Below are positions 1 to 5,151 of a DNA stretch of 5,175 bases, piece by piece. Every line of letters starts with the position of its first letter. The first letter of the stretch is position 1. The notes below the pieces were generated by a model that did no database searches, was not told the DNA's origin, and saw only the letters and a program-made list of their open reading frames with translations. A program made the translations under genes and the position numbers. The DNA comes from an uncultured Atopobium sp. (GTDB lineage: Bacteria; Actinomycetota; Coriobacteriia; Coriobacteriales; Atopobiaceae), in NCBI GenBank assembly GCA_946999785.1, contig CAMQEO010000082.1, positions 1 through 5,175 of the forward strand, written 5' to 3'.

Positions 1-49
1 GCGAATGATGGCTTGGGAAGCCATTGCCTTACCTCTTGGCGATGCCCGC
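1..49 (-). tRNA. tRNA-Gly (anticodon CCC), 3' part cut off by the window edge
   Basis: Read on the minus strand from position 49, the sequence folds as a tRNA. It has a seven-base acceptor strand GCGGGCA, TC at 8-9, a D arm (GCC, a loop with the conserved GG, then GGC), A26, a perfect five-pair anticodon stem ATGGC/GCCAT, and the seven-base loop TTCCCAA. The anticodon CCC reads the glycine codon GGG, and the first bases GCG fit glycine tRNA identity. The variable loop (CATTC) and the first two T-stem bases are the last visible part; the T arm, 3' acceptor strand and any CCA end lie left of the window. It lies downstream of, and on the same strand as, the peptidase-like gene. The visible arms are all intact, so the call is firm although the gene is incomplete. 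Confidence 0.87.
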
Positions 50-72
50 GCAATATTTGCCCATGAGCAAAG

Positions 73-101
73 GCGCGCATTACATTGTATCATATGCGCG
101 C
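73..101 (-). repeat. Perfect inverted repeat around the tRNA promoter, possible weak terminator of the peptidase-like gene
   Basis: The arms are GCGCGCAT at 73-80 and ATGCGCGC at 94-101, perfectly complementary over 8 bp, with a 13-base loop. On the minus strand the hairpin lies 16 bases after the stop codon of the large gene and is followed by CTTTGC. It therefore resembles an intrinsic terminator but lacks a real U-tract. The loop contains the tRNA -10 hexamer, so the structure could instead act on the tRNA promoter. The symmetry is seen directly; either function is inferred. Confidence 0.45.
84..92 (-). promoter_or_regulatory. Extended -10 promoter candidate for the tRNA-Gly gene
   Basis: On the minus strand the sequence reads TGATACAAT, which is a TG extension, one base, then the -10-like hexamer TACAAT. 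Transcription would start near position 77, leaving a leader of about 28 bases before the tRNA 5' end at 49. No good -35 hexamer is visible 16-18 bases upstream, where a GC-alternating tract lies; extended -10 promoters often lack one. The site falls in the gap between the peptidase-like stop codon and the tRNA, so the tRNA need not depend on read-through. Confidence 0.5.
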
Positions 102-117
102 GCGAGATAGCGCTGTA

Positions 118-3100
118 TTACGCGCGACGAATAAGTTCACACACCATTTGCGCTACTTGTTTTACCTGCTTTGCGTCTATCATGTGAGCAACATCGTCTT
201 GTGTGTGTGCCAGCGCAGGAAGTCCATTTTCATCACAACCCATAATGGTGGCAGACCTCACGGAAGCATGCATAGCCGGCGTTGCGTCCGTACGACCATA
301 GTCATATACTCTCTTTTGCAACTGAATGTGCAAATCTTCAGCAATTTTAGAGAGCGTGCGCGTAATCCTTCTGTCTGCTCGACGCGTGTTATAAGGATCT
401 TCTGCCGTTAACACCGTAAGAGCACCTGCTCCTACGCAATCAAGATTGATAAGAAAAGCACCACGTATTTCGCGACGATATTCAGACAAGAATTGTTTCA
501 TGCCTGCATGGTTATTTTCAGAAGCGCCAAGCGCCACAAACCAAATGTCATGACATAATAATTCATCTAATCCCATCGATAAAACAGCGTCCTTCATTTC
601 TTGAATTTGCTCATCAGACGACATAGATTCATCTTTTTGCTCAAGTTTACTTGAAGTTGACTTTACCGCGTCCTTTTTAGCGTCTTCCCATAATGCGCTT
701 TTTTCTGAAATGTTTTCATCACTCAAAGCGTCTGATGAATGTGCATCAGAACGTGTTGTGTCTTCGTTAGCAGACTCTGTAGGAGCCACGCCTGCATCAA
801 CGATGCCACCTTGCACAAATGGGTTATTTTTCAAACTCAACGTAGGAACATCTGTTTCACTCGCGGTTGTTGCATGGGCTTCTACATCATCAACACTTGG
901 TAGGTCTTGTGGCTGCGTACCTTTTATACCATCGTGAACACGCAGACTAATTCGTGTTGTTGCGCCACCTTTCCACGACTTTGGATGAGAAGAAGCCTTG
1001 GTATCATGATCTTCTTCGTGTACAAAGTTATCCCACGAACCAATCTGACGGCCGTCTTTCTTAGCGTCAAAATTATCGTCAACGCCTAACCACGAACTCA
1101 TTGAGTCTTTATCAGATGTTTCTTTTTTCTTTCTACCAAACAAGCCCAGCACCCGTTGCTTCTTTTCATCGGGAAGCTTTGCGTGGTGCGTGTCAGAAGA
1201 TCCGCGTGATTCCTCTAAGGGCTTAGAAGTGCTGTCCAATACTTTTATATCGTGTACACCTTGAGGTGTAGAAGTAATAGTTTTTTCATCTGCAAGGGCA
1301 GGTGTTGATTCCTTTTCGTCTGCTTCGTCATGGAAAACGTCATGGGCAGCCTTGTCATCATCTTCTGATGCAAATGGATCTTGAAGCTGCTCACGTGGAT
1401 CAGGCAAATCAAATAACACTGCACGACGCGCCATAGCAACGCCCGAAGCTGAACCACCCAGTGCACTTTGTTCATCTTTAAGTATTTGTGAAGCGTTAGA
1501 AACTTGTGAGTCATCACTTTGTGTACGAGCTTGTACTTCTTTATGAATTTGAGAAATTATTGCCTCTTCGGGTGAAAGTAACTTTTCAGGCTCTTTCTCT
1601 GTTTCATGAGAGTCTTGGTCTTCTTTCATTTTATCAGCAACTTCATCCAGTGGTTTAGTTTGTTCTGCAGCAGCATTCAAAGTGTCTACATCAGAGGTGG
1701 GCGCAGCTTGTGCAAGTTCATTATTTGACTTAGACTTGTCAGCTTGTACATCTGCCGGAATCTGAACGTCTTCATCTTCATGGTTTTCTAAATTCTCAAC
1801 CACAGACATTTTTTGTTCTGCAGTTACAGGCTTCCAGCTGGCAATTGGATAATCTTCTTCAAAGGTAGGAGCAACATATGTGTTTCGCGATTGCATGCGC
1901 GAGGATATATCTGTTTTTTGACCATCACGTACGTTTTGAAGATCATTATCTTCCAGCGGCAATGTGTCAAAAGTTTCCAAAGAAGCACTTTGTTTTAGAC
2001 CGAATTCTGATTGTATAGCCGTAGTTTCTACTACAGGTGTTTCGTATTTAAGACCCACAGCATAGTCTATTTCGCAATCTTTAGGAATAAGGTTTAGATT
2101 TATCAACGTGTCTTTACCACGACGAACAACACCAGACGCAACATCATAACCAATAATCTTTGGCGCGGGTGCTTGACTGTCAAAAAAGTCTTCATGGTGC
2201 GAAGGCATAATTTGTTCGGCGGCGTTTTCTAATCCATGATTGTCAGACACAGGATCTTCGCTCAACACAGATGCAGGTGTTGCGCTTACTTGCGCGTGCG
2301 GCTCATCTTGTTCGCGTGTAATAGGCGAGGCGTCTTGCTGTTGGTCGCTTGCAGTAACCTCACTCTTTATATTTGCAGATGAATCTTTGGCGCGTGCCTC
2401 AGACGTTGACTCATCTAAGTTGTTCGGCATAAGATTATGGGTGTCTTGATCCAAAACAGGAGCCATTTTAAGTGTTTTTTGAAGGTTGGCAGGATCAGAT
2501 ATATGTTCTTCTTTTTCACAGGTCAACTCACGTTCATTGTCAACCAAAGACAATAAGCTTGCTTTGGTGTCTTGTTGTATCTCTGTTATTTCACTAAACT
2601 TTTGTTGAGGATGAACATAACCCCATCTGCTTGCTTCGTCATCTGCAGGGCGAACAGTATTCATAATATCCATCATTGCTGCTAAAGAGCTTTTATTACT
2701 GTTTGCGCCTCTGGTGCATGAAGCAAACTTCTTATATACCGTGTTTACTCCCAATGCTAAAAACGAAAACGCACTTAAAACGCCCAAGAGCCAAAACGCA
2801 CGGCGAATAATATCGTTTAAGAACGGCAAGAAAAGCGCAACTTGTACCAATGCACAAAACATGGTAAATAACACCGCGGAATATACTATTTTTTTAAGAC
2901 GAGCTTGATACGGTGCAAATTGTGGCCTGGAAAGAACATCTTCGTTAGGAGTGTCGTAATGCGCAACCACAACAATGGGTCTATTACCCTTCATGACCAA
3001 AGGGCCTGTTGCGCGGTGTACGCCGATAATATTTTGACTTTGTGCAAGCGGTCCAAACGAACTTATTTCAAAAATATGAAGTTTTTCCAGCACAAGCAAA

Positions 3101-3375
3101 ACCGTTGCCATAAGACATACTATAAATCCAAAATAACTCACAAATGTACCGGTAAAACCAGAAATAAGCATTCCGATAAACAATGCTATATACAAACTGT
3201 CGTGTATAACCATACCCCAGCCATGTGAAACCACGTCTTGACTGTGCAGTTCAAGACTGTGGTCCTTCATGAGTTTTTCAATAAGTTCAGCGGCGTCAAG
3301 CTCCTCTTGACTATTTGTGGGCGCAATTTCAATGGATTCATTTAAGTAATCAAGATATGTACGAATATCTGCCAT
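118..3375 (-). CDS. Membrane-anchored M28-like metallopeptidase with a giant acidic insert; active site probably degenerate
   Basis: This is a 1085-residue protein starting at the ATG at 3375, chosen because AAAGGA lies 7 bases upstream; a TTG 14 codons earlier has no such site. Residues 1-55 resemble the M28 N-terminal helical part (PTNSQEELDAAELIEKL). Two membrane hairpins follow, at about 58-100 and 162-214, on either side of the metal-site motif AHYDTP (H139, D141). The remaining fold is at about 215-243 and 937-1085. M28 enzymes remove amino-terminal residues using two zinc ions. Here the usual G-x-N-D segment reads GANSN (S226 where the bridging Asp is expected) and the usual Glu-Glu pair reads SEN (952-954). 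INLD (D979) and AHTQDD (H1057) are kept. Residues about 244-936 are acidic, rich in S, D, E, K, A and T, and probably disordered. Charges beside the helices suggest that both fold halves face the cytoplasm. Fold call good; catalytic activity doubtful; substrate unknown. Confidence 0.85.
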   Translation of the reverse strand: MADIRTYLDYLNESIEIAPTNSQEELDAAELIEKLMKDHSLELHSQDVVSHGWGMVIHDSLYIALFIGMLISGFTGTFVSYFGFIVCLMATVLLVLEKLHIFEISSFGPLAQSQNIIGVHRATGPLVMKGNRPIVVVAHYDTPNEDVLSRPQFAPYQARLKKIVYSAVLFTMFCALVQVALFLPFLNDIIRRAFWLLGVLSAFSFLALGVNTVYKKFASCTRGANSNKSSLAAMMDIMNTVRPADDEASRWGYVHPQQKFSEITEIQQDTKASLLSLVDNERELTCEKEEHISDPANLQKTLKMAPVLDQDTHNLMPNNLDESTSEARAKDSSANIKSEVTASDQQQDASPITREQDEPHAQVSATPASVLSEDPVSDNHGLENAAEQIMPSHHEDFFDSQAPAPKIIGYDVASGVVRRGKDTLINLNLIPKDCEIDYAVGLKYETPVVETTAIQSEFGLKQSASLETFDTLPLEDNDLQNVRDGQKTDISSRMQSRNTYVAPTFEEDYPIASWKPVTAEQKMSVVENLENHEDEDVQIPADVQADKSKSNNELAQAAPTSDVDTLNAAAEQTKPLDEVADKMKEDQDSHETEKEPEKLLSPEEAIISQIHKEVQARTQSDDSQVSNASQILKDEQSALGGSASGVAMARRAVLFDLPDPREQLQDPFASEDDDKAAHDVFHDEADEKESTPALADEKTITSTPQGVHDIKVLDSTSKPLEESRGSSDTHHAKLPDEKKQRVLGLFGRKKKETSDKDSMSSWLGVDDNFDAKKDGRQIGSWDNFVHEEDHDTKASSHPKSWKGGATTRISLRVHDGIKGTQPQDLPSVDDVEAHATTASETDVPTLSLKNNPFVQGGIVDAGVAPTESANEDTTRSDAHSSDALSDENISEKSALWEDAKKDAVKSTSSKLEQKDESMSSDEQIQEMKDAVLSMGLDELLCHDIWFVALGASENNHAGMKQFLSEYRREIRGAFLINLDCVGAGALTVLTAEDPYNTRRADRRITRTLSKIAEDLHIQLQKRVYDYGRTDATPAMHASVRSATIMGCDENGLPALAHTQDDVAHMIDAKQVKQVAQMVCELIRRA

Positions 3376-3382
3376 GCGAGCA

Positions 3383-3388
3383 TCCTTT
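3383..3388 (-). promoter_or_regulatory. Ribosome binding site that sets the start of the M28-like gene
   Basis: On the minus strand AAAGGA is followed by seven bases and then ATG at 3375. This favours the ATG encoding MADIRTYL over the in-frame TTG at 3417, which would place the same purine tract inside the coding sequence. Confidence 0.7.
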
Positions 3389-3426
3389 GTTTTGCTGTGA
3401 GCCGTTTTCTTTAACAACTGCAGAAT

Positions 3427-3444
3427 AAATAACCTACGTTATTT
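3427..3444. promoter_or_regulatory. Seven-pair palindrome, operator candidate upstream of the M28-like gene
   Basis: AAATAAC (3427-3433) and GTTATTT (3438-3444) are perfectly complementary around CTAC. The 18-base dyad lies about 50 bases upstream of the M28-like start codon, where a repressor or activator site would be expected. It matches no operator I can name with confidence. Confidence 0.35.
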
Positions 3445-3449
3445 TATGC

Positions 3450-3486
3450 AAACACACACTCTTTTTATAGAGAAATGTGTGTGTTT
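3450..3486. repeat. Ten-pair inverted repeat in the leader/promoter of the M28-like gene
   Basis: AAACACACAC (3450-3459) and GTGTGTGTTT (3477-3486) are perfect complements separated by 17 bases; a further TCT/AGA can pair inside the loop. On neither strand is the stem followed by a U-tract, and it has little GC, so it is a poor intrinsic terminator. On the minus strand it would form a hairpin in the leader or promoter region of the M28-like gene. It may be an operator pair or an RNA structure; neither role is shown by the sequence. Confidence 0.5.
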
Positions 3487-3606
3487 CTTCCACATACAGT
3501 TATGTATAAGTTTGCCACAAATTTCCTCTTTACGCATGCAAAATATAGAATTTGTTACAAAAGATATTCCAGCAATTCATAGAATCCATGATTTGATTGA
3601 GTTTTG

Positions 3607-3612
3607 TATACT
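3607..3612 (+). promoter_or_regulatory. -10 candidate (TATACT) for the WYL locus
   Basis: TATACT is one mismatch from the -10 consensus and would place transcription start near 3619, about 55 bases before the ATG at 3675. No matching -35 hexamer stands 16-18 bases upstream, so the call rests on the hexamer and its position only. Confidence 0.3.
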
Positions 3613-3674
3613 GATACCGTAGATTTTGATATCCCACAAGGCTTTTACAGCCAACGCTCAAGACAGTGATATAT

Positions 3675-4028
3675 ATGTTTACCGAAAATGATTATGCTGT
3701 TCGACGAATCGTTGCATTGGCAACGTACTTCATGAACAATGCATCAAGTGTAAGCGAAGATCATCTTTTATCAGTGTTTTATACTTCAATCACAAAAAGA
3801 GAATCCCAAGTTAAAGCACTTAAACGCGATATAGAACGCCTTGAATCTTGTGGTTTTGTTTTTAGTAAACACACAGACTCAAAACAAGGAAAGCCGTGTA
3901 TATCATGGCAGGTAAACAAGAAAAAGAGTTTTGTCATCCATAAGTTTTCGCCTTTTTTATGCAAACACTACGTGTTTTATGTGATCCGCTTACGCTTGAC
4001 AATTCGTTTGCGTGGAGAGATGAATTAA
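3675..4028 (+). CDS. N-terminal winged-helix fragment of a WYL regulator
   Basis: Zero-frame translation from the ATG at 3675 gives 117 residues, of which about the first 95 look like the DNA-binding part of a WYL regulator. Residues 10-22 (RRIVALATYFMNN) resemble the first helix, and residues 45-61 carry the typical K-R-D-I-E-R-L-E-S-C-G-F motif, followed by a wing with lysines and SWQV. After residue 95 (SPFL) the frame runs into unrelated residues and stops at 4028, while the expected continuation lies in the -1 frame. A GTG at 3666 is an alternative start. If translated alone, this would be a DNA-binding domain without its sensor. Confidence 0.5.
   Translation: MFTENDYAVRRIVALATYFMNNASSVSEDHLLSVFYTSITKRESQVKALKRDIERLESCGFVFSKHTDSKQGKPCISWQVNKKKSFVIHKFSPFLCKHYVFYVIRLRLTIRLRGEMN
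3953..3959 (+). other. T TTT TTA heptamer at the first frame break
   Basis: In the zero frame the codons are CCT TTT TTA, so the bases form X XXY YYZ (T TTT TTA), the classic -1 ribosomal slippery form, also used in HIV-1. Slippage by -1 would make ATG at 3959 the next codon and continue into the WYL frame: SPFL followed by MQTLRVL. A small hairpin, AAACAC (3963-3968) with GTGTTT (3972-3977), starts only 3 bases downstream and is weak; no strong upstream Shine-Dalgarno-like stimulator is seen. A run of six T is equally prone to single-base indels, so mutation or sequencing error gives the same picture. Confidence 0.5.
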
Positions 4029-4543
4029 GAAGCGCACTTCTAAAACTTGACTCCCAACCGCATATATCAACGTTGCCTATTGCTAAGAAAACATCATCCT
4101 TCCCCGTGGATACACTCACAGACAAACAAACCATACTTGCCATCTTAATTCAGGCGCTGAGCACACACCATTGTGTTAGCTGTTTATATACCGTGCAAAA
4201 TGGAGAGACGCGCAACTACACACTTGCAGTGCTGGGCACGTTTGGATTTCACGAGCACACCTATTTTGTTGCCGAAAAACAAAACAAAACGCTCAACAAA
4301 CCACCATCTTCTGAAACTAATGATCAAAAGCACGTTCGTGTGTTTCGCTTAGATCGATTTGTAAAAGTTACACTCACTTCAAAAACATATACATCACCTC
4401 AAGATTTTTCATCACTTGATTATCGTGTTATGCCCTATCAGCTGGGGAACACCCCCATAGAAGCAACATTTGCTGTTTTTGACAGCTGTCCGCAAGAAGT
4501 GCGTGAAGCATGTCATATGCACTTATGCTCAATTCAGTACTAA
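3959..4543 (+). CDS. WYL sensor domain fragment (unit 1), continuing the N-terminal winged helix
   Basis: This frame gives 194 residues from ATG 3959, though its real start is probably the upstream helix-turn-helix via the -1 junction. Residues 20-31 (RDELRSALLKL) match the linker helix before a WYL domain. Residues 59-80 are the first WYL helix and strand (ILIQALSTHHCVSCLYTVQ), residues 101-105 (TYFVA) stand where the W-Y-L signature is expected, and residues 126-137 (VRVFRLDRFVKV) are the typical R-x-F-R-L-D-R motif. SPQDFSSLDY follows as usual before the WCX region. The WCX part is cut short, ending about 35 residues later at TAA. Joined to the upstream fragment it totals 289 residues, slightly below the usual length of about 300-330. 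Confidence 0.55.
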   Translation: MQTLRVLCDPLTLDNSFAWRDELRSALLKLDSQPHISTLPIAKKTSSFPVDTLTDKQTILAILIQALSTHHCVSCLYTVQNGETRNYTLAVLGTFGFHEHTYFVAEKQNKTLNKPPSSETNDQKHVRVFRLDRFVKVTLTSKTYTSPQDFSSLDYRVMPYQLGNTPIEATFAVFDSCPQEVREACHMHLCSIQY

Positions 4544-4692
4544 CTCATGCGTTGCGCAATCAATGTGGGGTGGAATTTACCTACGTAAAGTCAAATCTGT
4601 CGTGTTGTCTTACAACAAATGAGCCACAGCAATCTAACTCTTTTACAAACCAAGTTCAAACTTCCTCTTATCAGCGTCATGCAACCACTTGA
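4510..4692 (+). CDS. Start of a second WYL unit (frame 1 fragment)
   Basis: Frame 1 opens just after a TGA at 4504 and overlaps the end of WYL unit 1 by about 34 bases. Residues about 10-27 (VLTHALRNQCGVEFTYVK) fit the first helix and strand of a WYL domain (L-x-x-A-L ... V-x-F-x-Y). ATG at 4510 or 4525 could start a translationally coupled second gene, but no clear ribosome binding site is seen at either. The rest is low-complexity, rich in S, N, T and Q, and the domain core continues only in frame 2, so a +1 change is needed somewhere in about 4589-4690. The call rests on one short motif. Confidence 0.35.
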   Translation: MSYALMLNSVLTHALRNQCGVEFTYVKSNLSCCLTTNEPQQSNSFTNQVQTSSYQRHATT

Positions 4693-4996
4693 ATTACAAC
4701 AGCGTGATCAAGCGTGGTATGTTCAAGCATATGACTTAGACAAGCATGCAATACGAGTATTTGAATGTAAAAATATGCATAATATTATGGAACTTCCCCA
4801 TAAAACCCATAAAAACCTTACGAATGTAAACAGCACAGCACACCTCAACACCGAAGAAAACGCAGATTTTATAGACTTCTTTGTTACCAATCCTGCTATT
4901 CTACAAAAGCTGTGGTGGCCAAGCTCATCAAGGAAACCTCAAGAACTAGATGGTGTCATCAAAATATCTAGTTTCATCACATGTTGGATACAATGA
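4619..4996 (+). CDS. Core of the second WYL unit with the beginning of a WCX-like region (frame 2 fragment)
   Basis: The frame is open from 4589 and has an ATG at 4619. Residues 20-29 (VMQPLELQQR) and 33-51 (WYVQAYDL then IRVFECKNM) are a good match to the central WYL pattern: P-x-x-L, then W-Y-L/V-x-A-x-D, then R-x-F. A lower-complexity linker follows, then residues 84-117, which include LQKLWWPSS, LDGVIKIS and a late Trp and look like the first half of a WCX domain. TGA at 4994-4996 ends it early, and the remainder appears in frame 3. No ribosome binding site stands before 4619, so this ATG is probably internal to a broken gene. Confidence 0.45.
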   Translation: MSHSNLTLLQTKFKLPLISVMQPLELQQRDQAWYVQAYDLDKHAIRVFECKNMHNIMELPHKTHKNLTNVNSTAHLNTEENADFIDFFVTNPAILQKLWWPSSSRKPQELDGVIKISSFITCWIQ

Positions 4997-5114
4997 AACT
5001 TTTCATTTGTACTCTGAAACTATTCCTCTAAACTCTGAAATTTTACCCTTGAACCCTGAAACCTTAGCTCGGAGCATCATACTCACAAGTTGGCACACAA
5101 AAAAATGGCTCTAA
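4950..5114 (+). CDS. C-terminal tail of the second WYL/WCX unit with a seven-residue repeat (frame 3 fragment)
   Basis: From ATG 4950 this frame gives 54 residues and stops at TAA 5112-5114. Residues 30-42 (EILPLNPETLARS) resemble the conserved end of WCX domains (V-L-x-P-x-x-L). The segment from about 4989 is built of four seven-residue units. It is best read as the out-of-frame end of the upstream fragment, joined by a +1 change between about 4950 and 4996; as a free small protein it would lack a ribosome binding site. The stop lies inside the hairpin of the minus-strand terminator. Confidence 0.35.
   Translation: MVSSKYLVSSHVGYNETFHLYSETIPLNSEILPLNPETLARSIILTSWHTKKWL
4990..5073 (+). repeat. 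Four tandem 21-bp repeats
   Basis: Units begin at 4990, 5011, 5032 and 5053. Each contains a close match to ACTCTGAAACT: ACAATGAAACT, ACTCTGAAACT, ACTCTGAAATT, ACCCTGAAACC. The period is exactly 21 bases. In frame 3 (codon-aligned units starting at 4989) they read YNETFHL, YSETIPL, NSEILPL and NPETLAR, with Glu fixed at the third place of each unit and Leu at the seventh in three of four. Confidence 0.7.
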
Positions 5115-5131
5115 CATATCGCTAGAGCCAT
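5099..5131 (-). terminator. Intrinsic terminator for a minus-strand gene entering from the right
   Basis: ATGGCTCTA (5105-5113) and TAGAGCCAT (5123-5131) form a perfect 9-pair stem with a 9-base loop. On the minus strand the stem is followed directly by seven T (5105-5099, the last stem base included). On the plus strand no T-run follows, so termination of the WYL locus by the same hairpin would be weak. Confidence 0.75.
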
Positions 5132-5151
5132 CTTCCAATAAACAATGCTCG

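Larger units (their letters stand above)
3376..3674. other. Divergent intergenic region, about 300 bases, AT-rich
   Basis: This gap separates the start of the minus-strand M28-like gene from the start of the plus-strand WYL locus, so both promoters should lie here. On the peptidase side are an AAAGGA ribosome binding site, a seven-pair palindrome (3427-3444) and a ten-pair inverted repeat (3450-3486). On the WYL side is a TATACT -10 candidate (3607-3612). No convincing -35 hexamer was found for either gene. For the peptidase-like gene the only -10 candidates are TATAAA inside the larger hairpin (3464-3469, minus) and a weak TAAAAT next to it. No small ORF or RNA gene is supported. Confidence 0.6.
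3675..5114 (+). pseudogene. Broken WYL-domain transcriptional regulator locus (two WYL units across three frames)
   Basis: Recognisable regulator segments follow one another in order but change frame. They are a winged helix in frame 3 (to about 3958), WYL unit 1 in frame 2 (to 4543), the start of WYL unit 2 in frame 1 (about 4510-4690), its core in frame 2 (4589-4996), and a WCX-like tail in frame 3 (to 5114). WYL proteins are DNA-binding regulators of the PafB/PafC type, which sense a ligand through the WYL barrel and often occur as tandem genes. The layout suggests two overlapping WYL genes, the second without its own helix-turn-helix. No good ribosome binding site precedes the ATG at 3675 or the GTG at 3666. 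At least three junctions need a shift besides the change of gene near 4540. The 1085-codon neighbour is unbroken, which argues against generally poor sequence quality. Decay is the simplest reading; recoding at the first junction remains possible. Confidence 0.65.

Noticed and set aside
85..411. A 108-residue plus-strand open frame over the tRNA promoter and the C-terminal part of the M28-like gene
   Set aside because: The opposite strand encodes the conserved HTQDD end of the peptidase fold, so this frame is a shadow.
1245..1517. A 90-residue minus-strand frame inside the acidic insert
   Set aside because: It lies in another frame of the same strand within an intact long gene, with His-, Leu- and Lys-rich sequence typical of a shifted reading.
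2905..3228. A 107-residue plus-strand open frame opposite the M28-like gene
   Set aside because: It is antisense to the conserved AHYDTP region and first membrane hairpin, has no family resemblance, and is rich in Cys, His, Lys and Asn, as expected from antisense of a coding frame.
3415..3417. TTG as the start of the M28-like gene
   Set aside because: The ATG at 3375 has AAAGGA at the right spacing and begins where the M28-like N-terminal helix starts; the 14 extra residues are basic and unlike the family.
3450..3486. The GT/CA-rich inverted repeat as an intrinsic terminator
   Set aside because: There is no U-tract on either strand, the stem is low in GC, and no gene ends just before it; it lies in a divergent promoter region.
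4461..4620. A frame-3 open stretch bridging the two WYL units
   Set aside because: Its translation is rich in Lys, Cys, Val and Ser with no WYL or WCX pattern, whereas frames 2 and 1 over the same bases carry the motifs.
4990..5073. The 21-bp repeats as a CRISPR array
   Set aside because: There are no unique spacers between the units, the period is too short, and no cas genes are visible; it is a plain tandem repeat.
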